Part shown: one piece after another, positions 1 to 8,514 of the stretch
Layout of the letters: every line of letters starts with the position of its first letter
Numbering within the stretch: position 1 is the first letter of the stretch
Assembly: GCA_030432655.1 (NCBI GenBank)
Contig: JAUILA010000015.1
Span: 1 to 64,000, forward strand
Origin: Bacteroidia bacterium
GTDB lineage: Bacteria > Bacteroidota > Bacteroidia > Cytophagales > Cyclobacteriaceae
Reading direction: 5' to 3'
Length of the DNA: 64,000 nt
Program-made: the position numbers and the translations under genes
The notes under the pieces: model-generated
Database searches by the model: none
Seen by the model: the letters and a program-made list of their open reading frames with translations, nothing else
Told to the model about the DNA's origin: nothing

Positions 1-1
1 T

Positions 2-82
2 ACCACATTCCCACACTATGGAGAAAATCTTCGAAGAGATTTTCCGGTGTGGAAATATGGAAAACTCAACGAACGGTTGTAA
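2..82 (+). CDS. C-terminal end of a CDS entering from the left edge (tentative)
   Basis: Frame 2 is open from the window edge to a TAA at 80-82 and encodes 26 residues rich in aromatic and charged amino acids, ending GKLNERL. It would converge on the minus-strand gene whose stop lies at 85-87, leaving a 2-bp gap. I do not recognise the family. The same stretch can form a hairpin (11-16 with 47-52, and 23-30 with 37-44), so it could instead be a non-coding structure. Only the tight stop-to-stop packing and the protein-like composition support a gene. Confidence 0.3.
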   Translation, partial: TTFPHYGENLRRDFPVWKYGKLNERL

Positions 83-84
83 AC

Positions 85-390
85 TTAAAAATCAAGGAAA
101 GCTGTCCTAACTATTGGGGGATGCTCAGATTGCCCTCCCCAAATTTTTCCGATCAAAAAAAGGAGCCCTGGCCATTTTAATCTGAAGATAAAAAAGGCAA
201 TTGCCAGTCCCGTGAAGATCGCCGGAAGATATATCCATAGTGGAGTATTTGAAATAGCCCTAAAGATGTCACTCATATCCAGGCCAATACTAGCTCCTGC
301 AATAATCACCGGAAGTATTATTAATGACTTTTGATCAGCCATACTAATTGACTTTACCGGAGTCAGCCATATTGTCTTATAGATATTCAT
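85..390 (-). CDS. Small hypothetical membrane protein
   Basis: This encodes 101 residues with two or three hydrophobic stretches (about residues 22-35, 48-68 and 72-82), so it is probably an inner-membrane protein. I recognise no family. The ATG start at 390 is the only early ATG. The next gene upstream on the same strand (507-902) also encodes a small membrane protein, 116 bp away, so the two may be functionally linked; that is inference. The C-terminus is short and soluble. Confidence 0.5.
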   Translation of the reverse strand: MNIYKTIWLTPVKSISMADQKSLIILPVIIAGASIGLDMSDIFRAISNTPLWIYLPAIFTGLAIAFFIFRLKWPGLLFLIGKIWGGQSEHPPIVRTAFLDF

Positions 391-506
391 ATTGAGAAGC
401 AGTGCAATTTTTCCTCTAACTTTAATACACCAGTGTCTGACCAGGTAAACAAATATTACCAGGTGGAAATAAATAAAGCTTGTCTGAAATCATAAATAGA
501 AGAAAT

Positions 507-902
507 TTATCTCTTTACAATCTTGAATTTGTGTTGAAACAAGATTGCCAATGCAGAAACGCAGGTCGGTACAAAGAGTATCCAGATATTTCTGATCGCC
601 AAAAATGTATTATCTTCACCTTCGAAAAAAGTAACGATAATTAACGGAAAGACTATAGTAAAAAAGATACCTCCCAACAATGTCACGATAGCAAAAACCT
701 TCGAGAATCGCACAGGTTCATAATTTACCAGGCCAGCCCGTCTCGCGTTCCATCCGGTCAATGCAGTTATTAAACATAATACAACGGTAAGCAAAGAAAT
801 ACTATTATAGCCTTCATAACTCATTAAGCCTATTCCAATAAATGTCATTAAACCGAAAATAACCGTTGTAAACCATGCACAAATTCTTATAAATAAGGCC
901 AT
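507..902 (-). CDS. Hypothetical four-helix membrane protein
   Basis: This encodes 131 residues with four evident transmembrane stretches (about residues 5-28, 33-50, 67-92 and 104-123) separated by short loops, one carrying WNARRAG. The gene starts with ATG at 902. No catalytic motif or known domain is recognisable. It lies on the same strand as the genes around it, but the 133-bp gap to the next gene upstream argues for its own promoter. Confidence 0.55.
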   Translation of the reverse strand: MALFIRICAWFTTVIFGLMTFIGIGLMSYEGYNSISLLTVVLCLITALTGWNARRAGLVNYEPVRFSKVFAIVTLLGGIFFTIVFPLIIVTFFEGEDNTFLAIRNIWILFVPTCVSALAILFQHKFKIVKR

Positions 903-1035
903 ATATTAGATATTCAGGCAATGAATGATCTGGATGATAATCCTATGAAGGATATGGTATTAACTGTAGAACGCTTGCACGATTATCTCCCTAATCATGG
1001 ACAGGCAATAATTATTAGTTTGTCGCTCGGTAACG

Positions 1036-2004
1036 TCAATCACCCTTAAGCTTCCTTTTGGATAACAAGTCAATTTTTTCCTCAATCTGTGTCTGCATTT
1101 TCTGCATGGCAATATCCAGCTCTTCCATGCTCTTGTTCATATTTAACTGGTATTCATTCAGTGATATGGCATTCAGCTCCCGAAGGTGAAGAATTCCTTT
1201 CAGGCGGCAATATGGTCCGCGCACAAAATGCGCGTTAAAATTGGAATATTCGGTAAGGACATCATTGATCTCCACTGATTGCTTATCAAGACGTTCCATA
1301 AGCAAGTGATTTGATTTCTCAAATTGCTCAACCAGATGTACAAGTCTTTCATTGTTATTTGTAAGAATTTCCTGCTGCAAATGATTCTCCTCAATATAGC
1401 CTTCCACAACCCGCAGGATATAAAATATCAGAAAATTAAAAATCAACCAATATAATATGACGATCAGCGAATAATAGCTGTTGTTCACAATTCCTTCTTC
1501 TATTAACCTTTGGCTGTTTTGATCGTTGATGATCAGGAACCATCGTACAGACAGCATCCCCGCAAAATTCACGGCCAGCAAACCAATATAGATCCACCGC
1601 TCTTTCTTGAAAGAAAAAAACAGTTGAATCATCACCGCATGCAGTATGATGCCCAGAGGAAACGCCAGATAGTAATCAGACGGGGTGTGCAAAATAATAA
1701 CGGGTAAAATATGCATGAGAATCGGCCACGAAAGAATGAAAAATACCCTCCCGGTAAAAGAGTGACCTCGCGTGTTCAGGTAAAGAGCCAGGAGACAGCA
1801 TCCGATCATAGCCGGAACCGTGATATCATCCATATTCCAGTCAAATGGTGATTTCAAGTAGGATGGAATATCGATGATAATGAATATAAAATAAACAAGC
1901 GCCAGGGATATGTAGGTGACATTCGAAAATACAATCCTTCTCTGGACCTGAGGATCTGTCTGCACCGAAAAACCATTCAAAATCAACTTGTTTATATAGT
2001 TCAT
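1036..2004 (-). CDS. Membrane sensor protein with a histidine-kinase-like dimerisation segment but no ATPase domain
   Basis: This encodes 322 residues. About six transmembrane helices fill residues 25-210. A coiled-coil stretch follows, then NAHFVRGPYCRL near residue 257, which resembles the H-box of Bacteroidota sensor kinases (typically N-x-H-K-V-R-x-P-L). After this the protein continues only as a second helix pair and ends KLKGD. There are no N, G1, F or G2 boxes of a HATPase, so on its own it cannot be a standard kinase. It may dimerise with or be phosphorylated by another kinase, or work as a decoy. No response regulator lies beside it. Confidence 0.6.
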   Translation of the reverse strand: MNYINKLILNGFSVQTDPQVQRRIVFSNVTYISLALVYFIFIIIDIPSYLKSPFDWNMDDITVPAMIGCCLLALYLNTRGHSFTGRVFFILSWPILMHILPVIILHTPSDYYLAFPLGIILHAVMIQLFFSFKKERWIYIGLLAVNFAGMLSVRWFLIINDQNSQRLIEEGIVNNSYYSLIVILYWLIFNFLIFYILRVVEGYIEENHLQQEILTNNNERLVHLVEQFEKSNHLLMERLDKQSVEINDVLTEYSNFNAHFVRGPYCRLKGILHLRELNAISLNEYQLNMNKSMEELDIAMQKMQTQIEEKIDLLSKRKLKGD

Positions 2005-2193
2005 GGGGATTCACAGGGTTGATCCATCTATCAATATATTAATAATTTATCTGAATTATTCACATACGTTCCTTATTAGTTAAAACCAATGATGGAGTCA
2101 CATGTCCGAAATGGATGGATTCTAAGACAACAGGAATGGCAGGTTCAGCAAGGCTACAATTCACAATATCCAGTCAGCACGCTGGTGCTTTAA

Positions 2194-2406
2194 TCATTCT
2201 TCCTCCTTAGTGTACTCCAGCAGATCTCCTGGCTGACAGTCCAATGCTGCACAAACTGATTCAAGGGTACTGAACCTGATCGCTTTGACTTTCCCCGTTT
2301 TAAGTTTGGAAAGGTTGACCAGGGTTATATCAACTGCTTCACAGAGTTCGTTAAGTGACATTTTACGTTTTGCCATCATTACATCAAGGTTTACAATAAT
2401 CGGCAT
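2194..2406 (-). CDS. Small Cro/CI-type HTH regulator (YozG-like)
   Basis: This 70-residue protein is almost entirely an HTH_3/HTH_26 fold: MSLNELCEAVDITLVNLSKL gives helices 1-3 and the C-terminus has the CQPGDLLEY signature typical of this small family. It is a DNA-binding transcription regulator. It starts 3 bp after the stop of the DUF2975 gene, so the two are surely cotranscribed. This pairing of a DUF2975 membrane protein with a YozG-like HTH recurs in Bacteroidota and Firmicutes. A palindrome upstream of the operon (2994-3022) is the obvious candidate for its own operator. Confidence 0.85.
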   Translation of the reverse strand: MPIIVNLDVMMAKRKMSLNELCEAVDITLVNLSKLKTGKVKAIRFSTLESVCAALDCQPGDLLEYTKEEE

Positions 2407-2409
2407 AGC

Positions 2410-2967
2410 TTATACGGTTTCTTCCAGTTCTTCCTGATATTCCACTCCCCTGGAGAATATGCTCGCTATAACATAAATGACGGCTGCCATTAATATAAAG
2501 GCCTGACTATCGGCCCAGAATTGACTCAGATTGTCAATTTCAAAGCCATTGTATTGTAAATCATCAGCTAATTTTCTGGCAACAAAACTTATCAAACCAA
2601 TGGAAAGGGTGTAATAACTAATCGTGTAAATCTGCTTAGTTACAAACCTGCTGAAAGGCTTTGTCAGATCAATTTTAGTTACTAATTCGATTACCTTGTA
2701 AAACAGGAACGCTTTGAGTATCGATATCACCAAGGCAAACCCGTACATCCCGTAAAATGCCAGCTTGCTGCTTTCATACATTTTGCTCAAATCCAGTTTT
2801 TGATATAGATTCCGGATGACCTCCGGATTGGTCAGACTGAAAATGAAATTCACAATCAGACCACCTGCTTCAATGCATAAACCAACGAAAATAATCCATG
2901 AGACAATTTTCAGGCCGGTGAATACGTAATTTTTTGACTTTAGTTTTGCTTCCACTTTGTAGATCAC
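2410..2967 (-). CDS. DUF2975 family membrane protein
   Basis: About 185 residues with four hydrophobic helices, spaced as in DUF2975 proteins (four TM segments with a loop between the first two that contains conserved polar residues). It is the partner of the HTH gene downstream. The longest open frame begins with TTG at 3006, but that lies inside a palindrome and upstream of a good -7 box (2983-2990). I therefore prefer GTG at 2967, with GTG at 2955 as an alternative. Function is unknown; the pair is often described as membrane-linked regulation. Confidence 0.7.
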   Translation of the reverse strand: MIYKVEAKLKSKNYVFTGLKIVSWIIFVGLCIEAGGLIVNFIFSLTNPEVIRNLYQKLDLSKMYESSKLAFYGMYGFALVISILKAFLFYKVIELVTKIDLTKPFSRFVTKQIYTISYYTLSIGLISFVARKLADDLQYNGFEIDNLSQFWADSQAFILMAAVIYVIASIFSRGVEYQEELEETV

Positions 2968-2982
2968 GTTTATAATGTGAAG

Positions 2983-2990
2983 CAAATATA
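2983..2990 (-). promoter_or_regulatory. Bacteroidota-type -7 box for the DUF2975-HTH operon
   Basis: The minus strand reads TATATTTG, an exact match to the TAnnTTTG element. It is about 16 bp upstream of the GTG at 2967, and the palindrome at 2994-3022 abuts it where the -33 region would be. This fixes the likely transcription start downstream of the TTG codon at 3006. Confidence 0.6.
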
Positions 2991-2993
2991 AAT

Positions 2994-3022
2994 AAATATT
3001 TATCAATTAACGATAAATATTT
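2994..3022. promoter_or_regulatory. 29-bp perfect palindrome, probable operator
   Basis: The arms AAATATTTATC (2994-3004) and GATAAATATTT (3012-3022) are exact reverse complements around a 7-bp spacer. The site covers the -33 region of the DUF2975-HTH promoter, which is the position expected for autorepression by the HTH protein encoded at 2194-2406. Binding by that protein is inference. Confidence 0.6.
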
Positions 3023-3048
3023 TTCACCTTTAGATAAATTTATTCAGG

Positions 3049-4104
3049 TCAATACACAAATCGCTCTTTTAAAACCTGGTATAGTTTATCCACGACCGAC
3101 GGGTTAAATCCATGGCCTGCGTCCGGCAGCAGGTAGTACTCCTTCTCCGGCGCACTGATCTTATCAAAATAGGGCTTATTGATTTCCCTGGCGGACAAAA
3201 CATCATATTCTCCCTGTATAAAATAAACAGGGATTTCAAATACAAGTCCATCTTTCCTGAAGTCCGTTTCGGAAGCCATCGGCTGTATGCCGAGCTTTTC
3301 ATGGCCGGCAAAATACAGAAAGGAGTAATCATCCCCGTTAAAGCGATTATTAGTATCCTCTTCATTGTCATAAGCGGAGGCCGGTATCCACCAAGCGTCG
3401 GGGGCCGGGGCTGCATGCTGACTTTCATAATACTTGACGATTCTCAGGAGTTGCCCCACCTTTCTGGCATCCTTGTAGGGAGGTCTGCCTATTGAGGCAA
3501 GTTGCTTTACAGATGAGCTATCCTCCGCCTTCCTGGCCAGTTTAGTTACCTGGTCATAGGCAAACTCCAGGTTCTCCGAAAAACTGACAAATTGTGCGTG
3601 GCCGAGATATGCATGATAAAGTTCAGGATGCGCCAGGGCCATTTTTGCACCGAGAATGGACCCCCAGGAGGTTCCTGTCAAAATGATTTTCTCTTTATCC
3701 AGGTAATCTAAGAGATACCTGGTCAGTTCGATCCCGTCATTGATCATCTGATCCAATGTCATTGGATTCTCTATCCAGTACTCTTCGTTAACATCTGCTG
3801 GAGCATTCCTTCCGAAGGTTTTCCCCGCACCTCTCTGATCCCAGTTTACCAGGACAAAATCTTTTTCCCATTCTCCAAAAATGGCTTGGGCATACGGACT
3901 CATGACACTGCCCGGTCCGCCGTGAATGAATAGGACAACAGGATTGTTTTTATCTTCCCCGCGAATAGTTATCCATTGTTCTATTCCCCCGATGGAGACA
4001 AATCTTTGCTCGTCAACAGCTGGAGGCTGGGCTGTTGCCGGGTTAAACGTCACCAGGGAGACTAAAAGAAAAAGCTGAATGAAAATTTTTTTATTATTCT
4101 TCAT
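3049..4104 (-). CDS. Exported alpha/beta hydrolase, proline iminopeptidase-like (S33)
   Basis: This 351-residue protein has a Sec signal peptide (residues 1-25, ending TAQ). HGGPG near residue 61 forms the oxyanion-hole motif of S33 peptidases, and GTSWGS near residue 144 is the G-x-S-x-G nucleophile elbow. A late Asp (GEYDVLS) and His (AGHGFNP) complete the catalytic triad. The family removes N-terminal residues, often proline, from peptides, or hydrolyses related esters or amides. Here it would act in the periplasm. The gene stands alone. The exact substrate cannot be read from the sequence. Confidence 0.8.
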   Translation of the reverse strand: MKNNKKIFIQLFLLVSLVTFNPATAQPPAVDEQRFVSIGGIEQWITIRGEDKNNPVVLFIHGGPGSVMSPYAQAIFGEWEKDFVLVNWDQRGAGKTFGRNAPADVNEEYWIENPMTLDQMINDGIELTRYLLDYLDKEKIILTGTSWGSILGAKMALAHPELYHAYLGHAQFVSFSENLEFAYDQVTKLARKAEDSSSVKQLASIGRPPYKDARKVGQLLRIVKYYESQHAAPAPDAWWIPASAYDNEEDTNNRFNGDDYSFLYFAGHEKLGIQPMASETDFRKDGLVFEIPVYFIQGEYDVLSAREINKPYFDKISAPEKEYYLLPDAGHGFNPSVVDKLYQVLKERFVY

Positions 4105-4200
4105 GTGAACCGATTAATCAAAGTGTACAATCGCTGATGGGGGTATGCTGTTTGCCTCCATCTGCCAGGATTGACCGAAGACATAATACCTTTTTATTTT

Positions 4201-4881
4201 CTATTGCCCGCCGAAGTAGCCATATAGTTGATAGGCAAACAAGCCTGCCCCTGCTACCACCAGGTACCAGTTGACTGCCTTATAAAACGCGGGGAACTGG
4301 TTATTTCTCCGGGCCAGCATAAGTATAAAAACAATGGGGATTAATGCAAGCACCTGTCCTGCTTCGACACCTAAATTAAAAGAAAGAACTTTAGCGAGAA
4401 ATTGCTTATCACCAATGTCAAATGACTGGAACCTGGTGGAAAGGCCGAAGCCGTGAATCAGCCCGAAAAAGCCTACCATCCATAGTAAATCGGGAGACTT
4501 TACATTCAGTTTTTCAAATCCTCCCAAATTCTCAAACCCCTTGTATAAAACACTTAAGGCAATGACCGCATCCACAAGGTGTTCGTTGGCTGAAATTCCT
4601 GCATAAGTAGCGCCGATTAAGGTGATACAATGCCCAATGGTAAACACGGTGATGAACTTCAGAATGTCTTTAAAACTCTTCAGGTAAAAGACAACCCCTG
4701 TCAGAAAAAGAAGGTGATCATAGCCCGTCAGCATGTGGGTGGCTCCTACCCTGACGTACGCCCACAATCCTCCGTCACGCAAGAGCTCCTGATCGGCACT
4801 TGTTACATCATGAGCAAATCCGACAAGCGGGAGAAAAACGAAGAACAGGGAGATTACATGCTTAATCCTGAGGCACTTCAT
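4201..4881 (-). CDS. HupE/UreJ-family membrane protein
   Basis: This 226-residue protein has a signal-like N-terminus followed by HD and then the signature GATHMLTGYDHLLFL near residues 47-61, typical of the HupE/UreJ_2 family. About six transmembrane helices follow, with conserved His residues (FTIGHCITL and GLIHGFGLS). Relatives are thought to be nickel or cobalt permeases. The ATG overlaps the stop codon of the upstream gene by one base. That gene encodes a His-rich DUF4198 protein, so the two are translationally coupled and probably act together on a metal ion. The metal cannot be told from sequence. Confidence 0.8.
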   Translation of the reverse strand: MKCLRIKHVISLFFVFLPLVGFAHDVTSADQELLRDGGLWAYVRVGATHMLTGYDHLLFLTGVVFYLKSFKDILKFITVFTIGHCITLIGATYAGISANEHLVDAVIALSVLYKGFENLGGFEKLNVKSPDLLWMVGFFGLIHGFGLSTRFQSFDIGDKQFLAKVLSFNLGVEAGQVLALIPIVFILMLARRNNQFPAFYKAVNWYLVVAGAGLFAYQLYGYFGGQ

Positions 4882-5954
4882 TAATTCCTTTTTCTGAACA
4901 CGAAGAATAGCACAACAATAATGAATAAACTGCCCGCAATAAATATCCAGGCCGGCACGCCCTCTTCATGCTCATGGTCGTCATGCGTATGCGTGCTGCT
5001 TCCATGTTCGTGCGTTACCTCAAAGGTCAGTGTCGCCCATTTTGACCTGTGGGTTAATTCACTGCTGTCTGTAACATTGACCATGTGAATGGTGCGCAGA
5101 TAGTAAATACCTTCTTCAGGAAGACGTACCGTAACGACGCCTTGTTCGTCTGTCCGCAGCTGCTGTCCACTCGTGTGCGTATGGGCTTCTTCAGCTGAAG
5201 AATCATGTGTGTGGTTATTTTGCTCGTGAGAATGGGCCGTGGTGTCGGAGGCCTCGGTATGGCTGTGATTATCATCCGAACCGGTGTGCCCACTGGCAAG
5301 GTAATCTGCATAGACCAACTGGTTGGCTAATGGTTTACCTTCTGACAACAACTTCACTGACAAGGAATCACCGTTATATTTTTCGTACGGATTTTCCAAC
5401 GGGACAAATTCGATCGGATAGCCGAGGAAGGTATTCCAGTCGTCCGTTTTGACGTCCCCCACCTGGTATATGGCTTTTACATGTTTCTGGTAGCTCTCTG
5501 TCGCGTCCTGGTCCAGGAGATTGTTTGCGGTCCGCTGTTCGAGCATATCCAAAACACCATCGTGTTCAAGGTAATTATTAAAATCTCCGGCGGACAGTTC
5601 AATCTTCCTGGCCTTCGTGGAGACACCTGCCACATAGGTCCCTGCCTGACCCGTAGTAAATTTCAATTGGGTTATGGTGCTGTCCTGATCGTTCCATTGG
5701 TCTGGTGTTATGGCCACTCTTTCGCCGTGATGAACTACAGAAGCGTCCAGCATCCGGTCGCGGGCAATAGTGTTTTCGCTTTTTTCGAATGTTCCGTTAT
5801 AAAGGCTCAGAACCGCCTGCTGATCAGGCTGCAAAAAATAGGTATCCATTTTGATATACAGATCATGACTGCATAGTATTACCAGGGCAAGGAATAAGCA
5901 CACATTTACAGAAACAGCCTCGTTAAGATTCTTTGGGGTTGAATTTAATTTCAT
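4881..5954 (-). CDS. DUF4198 exported protein with His-rich insertions and a C-terminal membrane anchor
   Basis: This 357-residue protein has a signal peptide whose cleavage would leave a mature N-terminus near HDLYIK, as in DUF4198 proteins, where this His is thought to help bind metal. Residues about 218-262 and 315-330 are packed with His, Asp and Glu (for example HSHTEASD, THTHDDHEHEEG). A single C-terminal helix (about 333-353) is followed by RKRN. DUF4198 proteins are related to NikM/CbiM-type periplasmic metal capture units. The gene overlaps the HupE-like permease gene, supporting a periplasmic metal-delivery role. A TGTCCGGACA palindrome lies about 30 bp upstream of the start (5983-5992). 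Confidence 0.75.
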   Translation of the reverse strand: MKLNSTPKNLNEAVSVNVCLFLALVILCSHDLYIKMDTYFLQPDQQAVLSLYNGTFEKSENTIARDRMLDASVVHHGERVAITPDQWNDQDSTITQLKFTTGQAGTYVAGVSTKARKIELSAGDFNNYLEHDGVLDMLEQRTANNLLDQDATESYQKHVKAIYQVGDVKTDDWNTFLGYPIEFVPLENPYEKYNGDSLSVKLLSEGKPLANQLVYADYLASGHTGSDDNHSHTEASDTTAHSHEQNNHTHDSSAEEAHTHTSGQQLRTDEQGVVTVRLPEEGIYYLRTIHMVNVTDSSELTHRSKWATLTFEVTHEHGSSTHTHDDHEHEEGVPAWIFIAGSLFIIVVLFFVFRKRN

Positions 5955-6141
5955 GCTTAATTATTGAAAGAGTTTAAAAAGTGTCCGGACAGAACGTAAT
6001 TCTCTGTATAATTTAAATTTCATGTCACAGCATCAGAGGTATATAACAAGAAGCAAACATACATTCAATATGAGGATTGCCCAAGATATTCAACAATCAT
6101 ATAGGGAGAATGATTGGATACCCAACCCAACTAAGCGTATT

Positions 6142-7491
6142 TTATACTGCCAAATCATCCTCAATTGCCTGCTTCTCACCGTCCTGCTTTCTTTCAAGCA
6201 ATGCGAATCCAAAAGTGAGGACACCCACCCGGCCTATGAACATCAGGATTATTATCAGCAATTTTCCGGCAGTTGACAGATCTCCGGTAATACCCGTGCT
6301 CAGTCCGACGGTTCCCAAAGCAGACGCTATTTCAAACAGTATTCGTTCAAAATCAAAATCTTCTGTGAAGGTCATCAGAAAGCAAAAAATAAATATTATG
6401 CTGGTATAAAGTATAAAGGTGGATGTCGCAACATACAAACGTTCGAACGGAATTGACTTCCCGAGGAAGGTTATTTTTTTCTGACCAAACAAACGGCTCT
6501 TCAGGATAGAGATCATGGCTGTCAGCGTGGTGATTTTCAAACCACCCGCTGTACCGGATGGTGATGCACCCAGGTACATCAGGAACGTCACAAATAACAG
6601 AACAGGTAAACTTAATCCTCCGGTTGGAATGGTATTAAAGCCCACCGTGGTCATTGCCGTCATTGCCTGAAAAAAGGATACCGCTACAGAATTCCCCGAA
6701 TTCTGAACCGAGGGCTCAAAAAAGTAAATGAGTAACGTTCCAGTGGTCAGAAGTATCAGGAATCCATAAACAATAATTTTTGTCGTGAATGATATCTCAT
6801 TTGATCTGCCTGTTATCCTGTACCATAAATCGGTTATCACAATAAATCCAAGGGAACCTGCAATGGCAAGAATTGAAATGGTTAAATTCATTAAAATATC
6901 ATCACTGTACCCTTCAAAACTATCGTTGAATAATCCTAACCCCGCCGTACAGAACGCAGAAACACTGTGAAAAATCGAAAACCAGATAGCTTTTCCTGTT
7001 GCCATCCCTGAATTTGAAAAGCCGATAAAAAAAGCGATAGCGCCAAGGGTTTCCATGATTAATGTGAAAACAACCACACTGCGGATGAAGTCCTTGATCA
7101 TTATGGTTTTAGGAAGCGTGAAACCCGCACCAATAACTCTTTTGTGCCAGTGGGTGATTTGCCTGGTCGTAAAAAGCAGGTAATATGTTGTAAGCGTCAT
7201 ATACCCGATGCCACCAATCTGAAACAAACCCATGATAATGAGCTGGCCGGCAAAATTGTAACTGTCATAAACACTCACCGTCACGAGACCGGTAGTTGAA
7301 ATGGCAGAAGTTGAAATGAAAAGGTTATCTAAGAATCCGACGTTTTCCCTGTGGAAAAACGGGATTGATAGTAGAATAAAACCTGCAAGAGTGTATAGAA
7401 AAAATCCCCAGACAAGATTCATTTGGGGCGATTTGCTGACCTGAAATTTTCTGTATGCTTTAATAAAGCCTGACAGCAGGGTATTCTTCAT
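6142..7491 (-). CDS. trkH: TrkH/KtrB-family potassium uptake protein
   Basis: This 449-residue inner-membrane protein has the four pore-loop repeats of the SKT superfamily, each with a selectivity-filter Gly: STTGLV, TAGLGLF, TTVGFNT and TVGLSTG. The loop PSGTAGGLKITTL is typical of TrkH/KtrB. It imports K+ (or Na+/K+) driven by the membrane potential. No trkA/ktrA gate subunit is adjacent, so the regulator must be encoded elsewhere. The C-terminal tail (ERKQDGEKQAIEDDLAV) is cytoplasmic. Length is normal for KtrB-type proteins. Confidence 0.88.
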   Translation of the reverse strand: MKNTLLSGFIKAYRKFQVSKSPQMNLVWGFFLYTLAGFILLSIPFFHRENVGFLDNLFISTSAISTTGLVTVSVYDSYNFAGQLIIMGLFQIGGIGYMTLTTYYLLFTTRQITHWHKRVIGAGFTLPKTIMIKDFIRSVVVFTLIMETLGAIAFFIGFSNSGMATGKAIWFSIFHSVSAFCTAGLGLFNDSFEGYSDDILMNLTISILAIAGSLGFIVITDLWYRITGRSNEISFTTKIIVYGFLILLTTGTLLIYFFEPSVQNSGNSVAVSFFQAMTAMTTVGFNTIPTGGLSLPVLLFVTFLMYLGASPSGTAGGLKITTLTAMISILKSRLFGQKKITFLGKSIPFERLYVATSTFILYTSIIFIFCFLMTFTEDFDFERILFEIASALGTVGLSTGITGDLSTAGKLLIIILMFIGRVGVLTFGFALLERKQDGEKQAIEDDLAV

Positions 7492-7644
7492 TATTAAAAG
7501 TTAAATGCGCTGAATGTTTTGCGAATTTTGATGACAAAATCAGCGAATCATCCTATTGAATGTTAATAATTACTGAATTTGCCACACGCGCATTTAACAA
7601 CCACTGTGTGCTATAAGTTATGCAGATAAATTCTCTTTTCTCAT

Positions 7645-8427
7645 TCATGCTTCACGCAGGTTTCCCGCCGCCAGAACCCGGTTATAAATCGCACTGGCAT
7701 TGTTCAGTAAGCGATTCAGTTCCTGGTCAAAAAATGCTTCCGTCCAGCTGTTCCATTTACCTTCCTTTCTGGTTAGCAATAAAAAACTATTCTCCAGCGT
7801 CCTCACATATTCCAGTTTTTCAGCCTTATCCGAAATAAAAATCGGTGGATACAGCTCATACATGAGCATCCAGTTTTTTGCCATCCGGATCGTCCGTCCG
7901 TTCCCATCCGAAAATGGATGTATTCGCACCAATTCATGATGGAAATATAACGCCTTCATAAGCGGATTTTTAATTTTCGTCATCTGATAGAAAAGTTCGG
8001 ATACCAGTCCGGTTAAACGAAAGGGATCCGGACAAAGGTATTTTCCAATCTGCACAAGACGCTGACGATATTTATTGGGATGATTCGAATGTGCCTCGGG
8101 AGAAATAAGCCTGAATAATTGAAACAGCTGTATTTCTGTCCTAAAATTAATCTGATGTTTTATTTCATTAACCACGAAACTTACCGACTTCTTCAGCGCC
8201 AGTTCATATTCTATTGCTTCCTCCTCGGTCTGGGCTTCCATTTGTGCATTTTTAATGCTCAGCAACTCCTGAAAACTGGAAATCTGGTCTATATATGCGT
8301 TGAGCAGGTCGTCGGCAAGGTGGCTCCTGCTATACAAAATTAATCTGTAGGTTGACTCCATGATGTCTTTGATCTTTTCCGCCTTTTCGGTATTGAATAT
8401 GATTTCATCAGGGACCAGGAGCATCAT
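7645..8427 (-). CDS. Fic/DOC family protein, probable AMP transferase
   Basis: This 260-residue protein has an N-terminal helical region and a Fic core whose motif HPFSDGNGRTIR (near residue 171) keeps all residues of the consensus H-x-F-x-D-G-N-G-R-x-x-R. The catalytic His and the ATP-phosphate-binding residues are thus intact. Such enzymes usually transfer AMP to a hydroxyl side chain of a target protein. I do not see a clear (S/T)xxxE(G/N) inhibitory helix, and no small antitoxin gene is adjacent. It is flanked by trkH downstream and a TPR gene upstream. Target unknown. Confidence 0.82.
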   Translation of the reverse strand: MMLLVPDEIIFNTEKAEKIKDIMESTYRLILYSRSHLADDLLNAYIDQISSFQELLSIKNAQMEAQTEEEAIEYELALKKSVSFVVNEIKHQINFRTEIQLFQLFRLISPEAHSNHPNKYRQRLVQIGKYLCPDPFRLTGLVSELFYQMTKIKNPLMKALYFHHELVRIHPFSDGNGRTIRMAKNWMLMYELYPPIFISDKAEKLEYVRTLENSFLLLTRKEGKWNSWTEAFFDQELNRLLNNASAIYNRVLAAGNLREA

Positions 8428-8469
8428 GAGTCAGAGGTATTATAAAATTAGTATAGGTAAATCATTCGG

Positions 8470-8507
8470 TAAAAAAACAGGACAAACATTAGTTTGCCCT
8501 GTCCTGT
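8470..8507 (-). terminator. Intrinsic terminator of the TPR gene
   Basis: On the minus strand, ACAGGACA (8507-8500) pairs with TGTCCTGT (8484-8477), with an inner CAAAC/GTTTG stem, and is followed directly by a run of T. It begins 8 nt after the stop codon of the TPR gene and separates it from the Fic gene. Confidence 0.85.
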
Positions 8508-8514
8508 GTCACTA

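Noticed and set aside
11-52. Hairpin at the left edge as an RNA gene
   Set aside because: One strand reads as a plausible protein C-terminus and there is no T tract, so I list it only as a tentative coding end.
921-1049. A 42-residue plus-strand ORF in the gap before the sensor gene
   Set aside because: It overlaps the end of the minus-strand gene, has no promoter, and resembles no protein.
4141-4180. TGGCAGA...GGCA on the minus strand as a sigma-54 promoter
   Set aside because: Spacing is one base short and the -24 element is poor.
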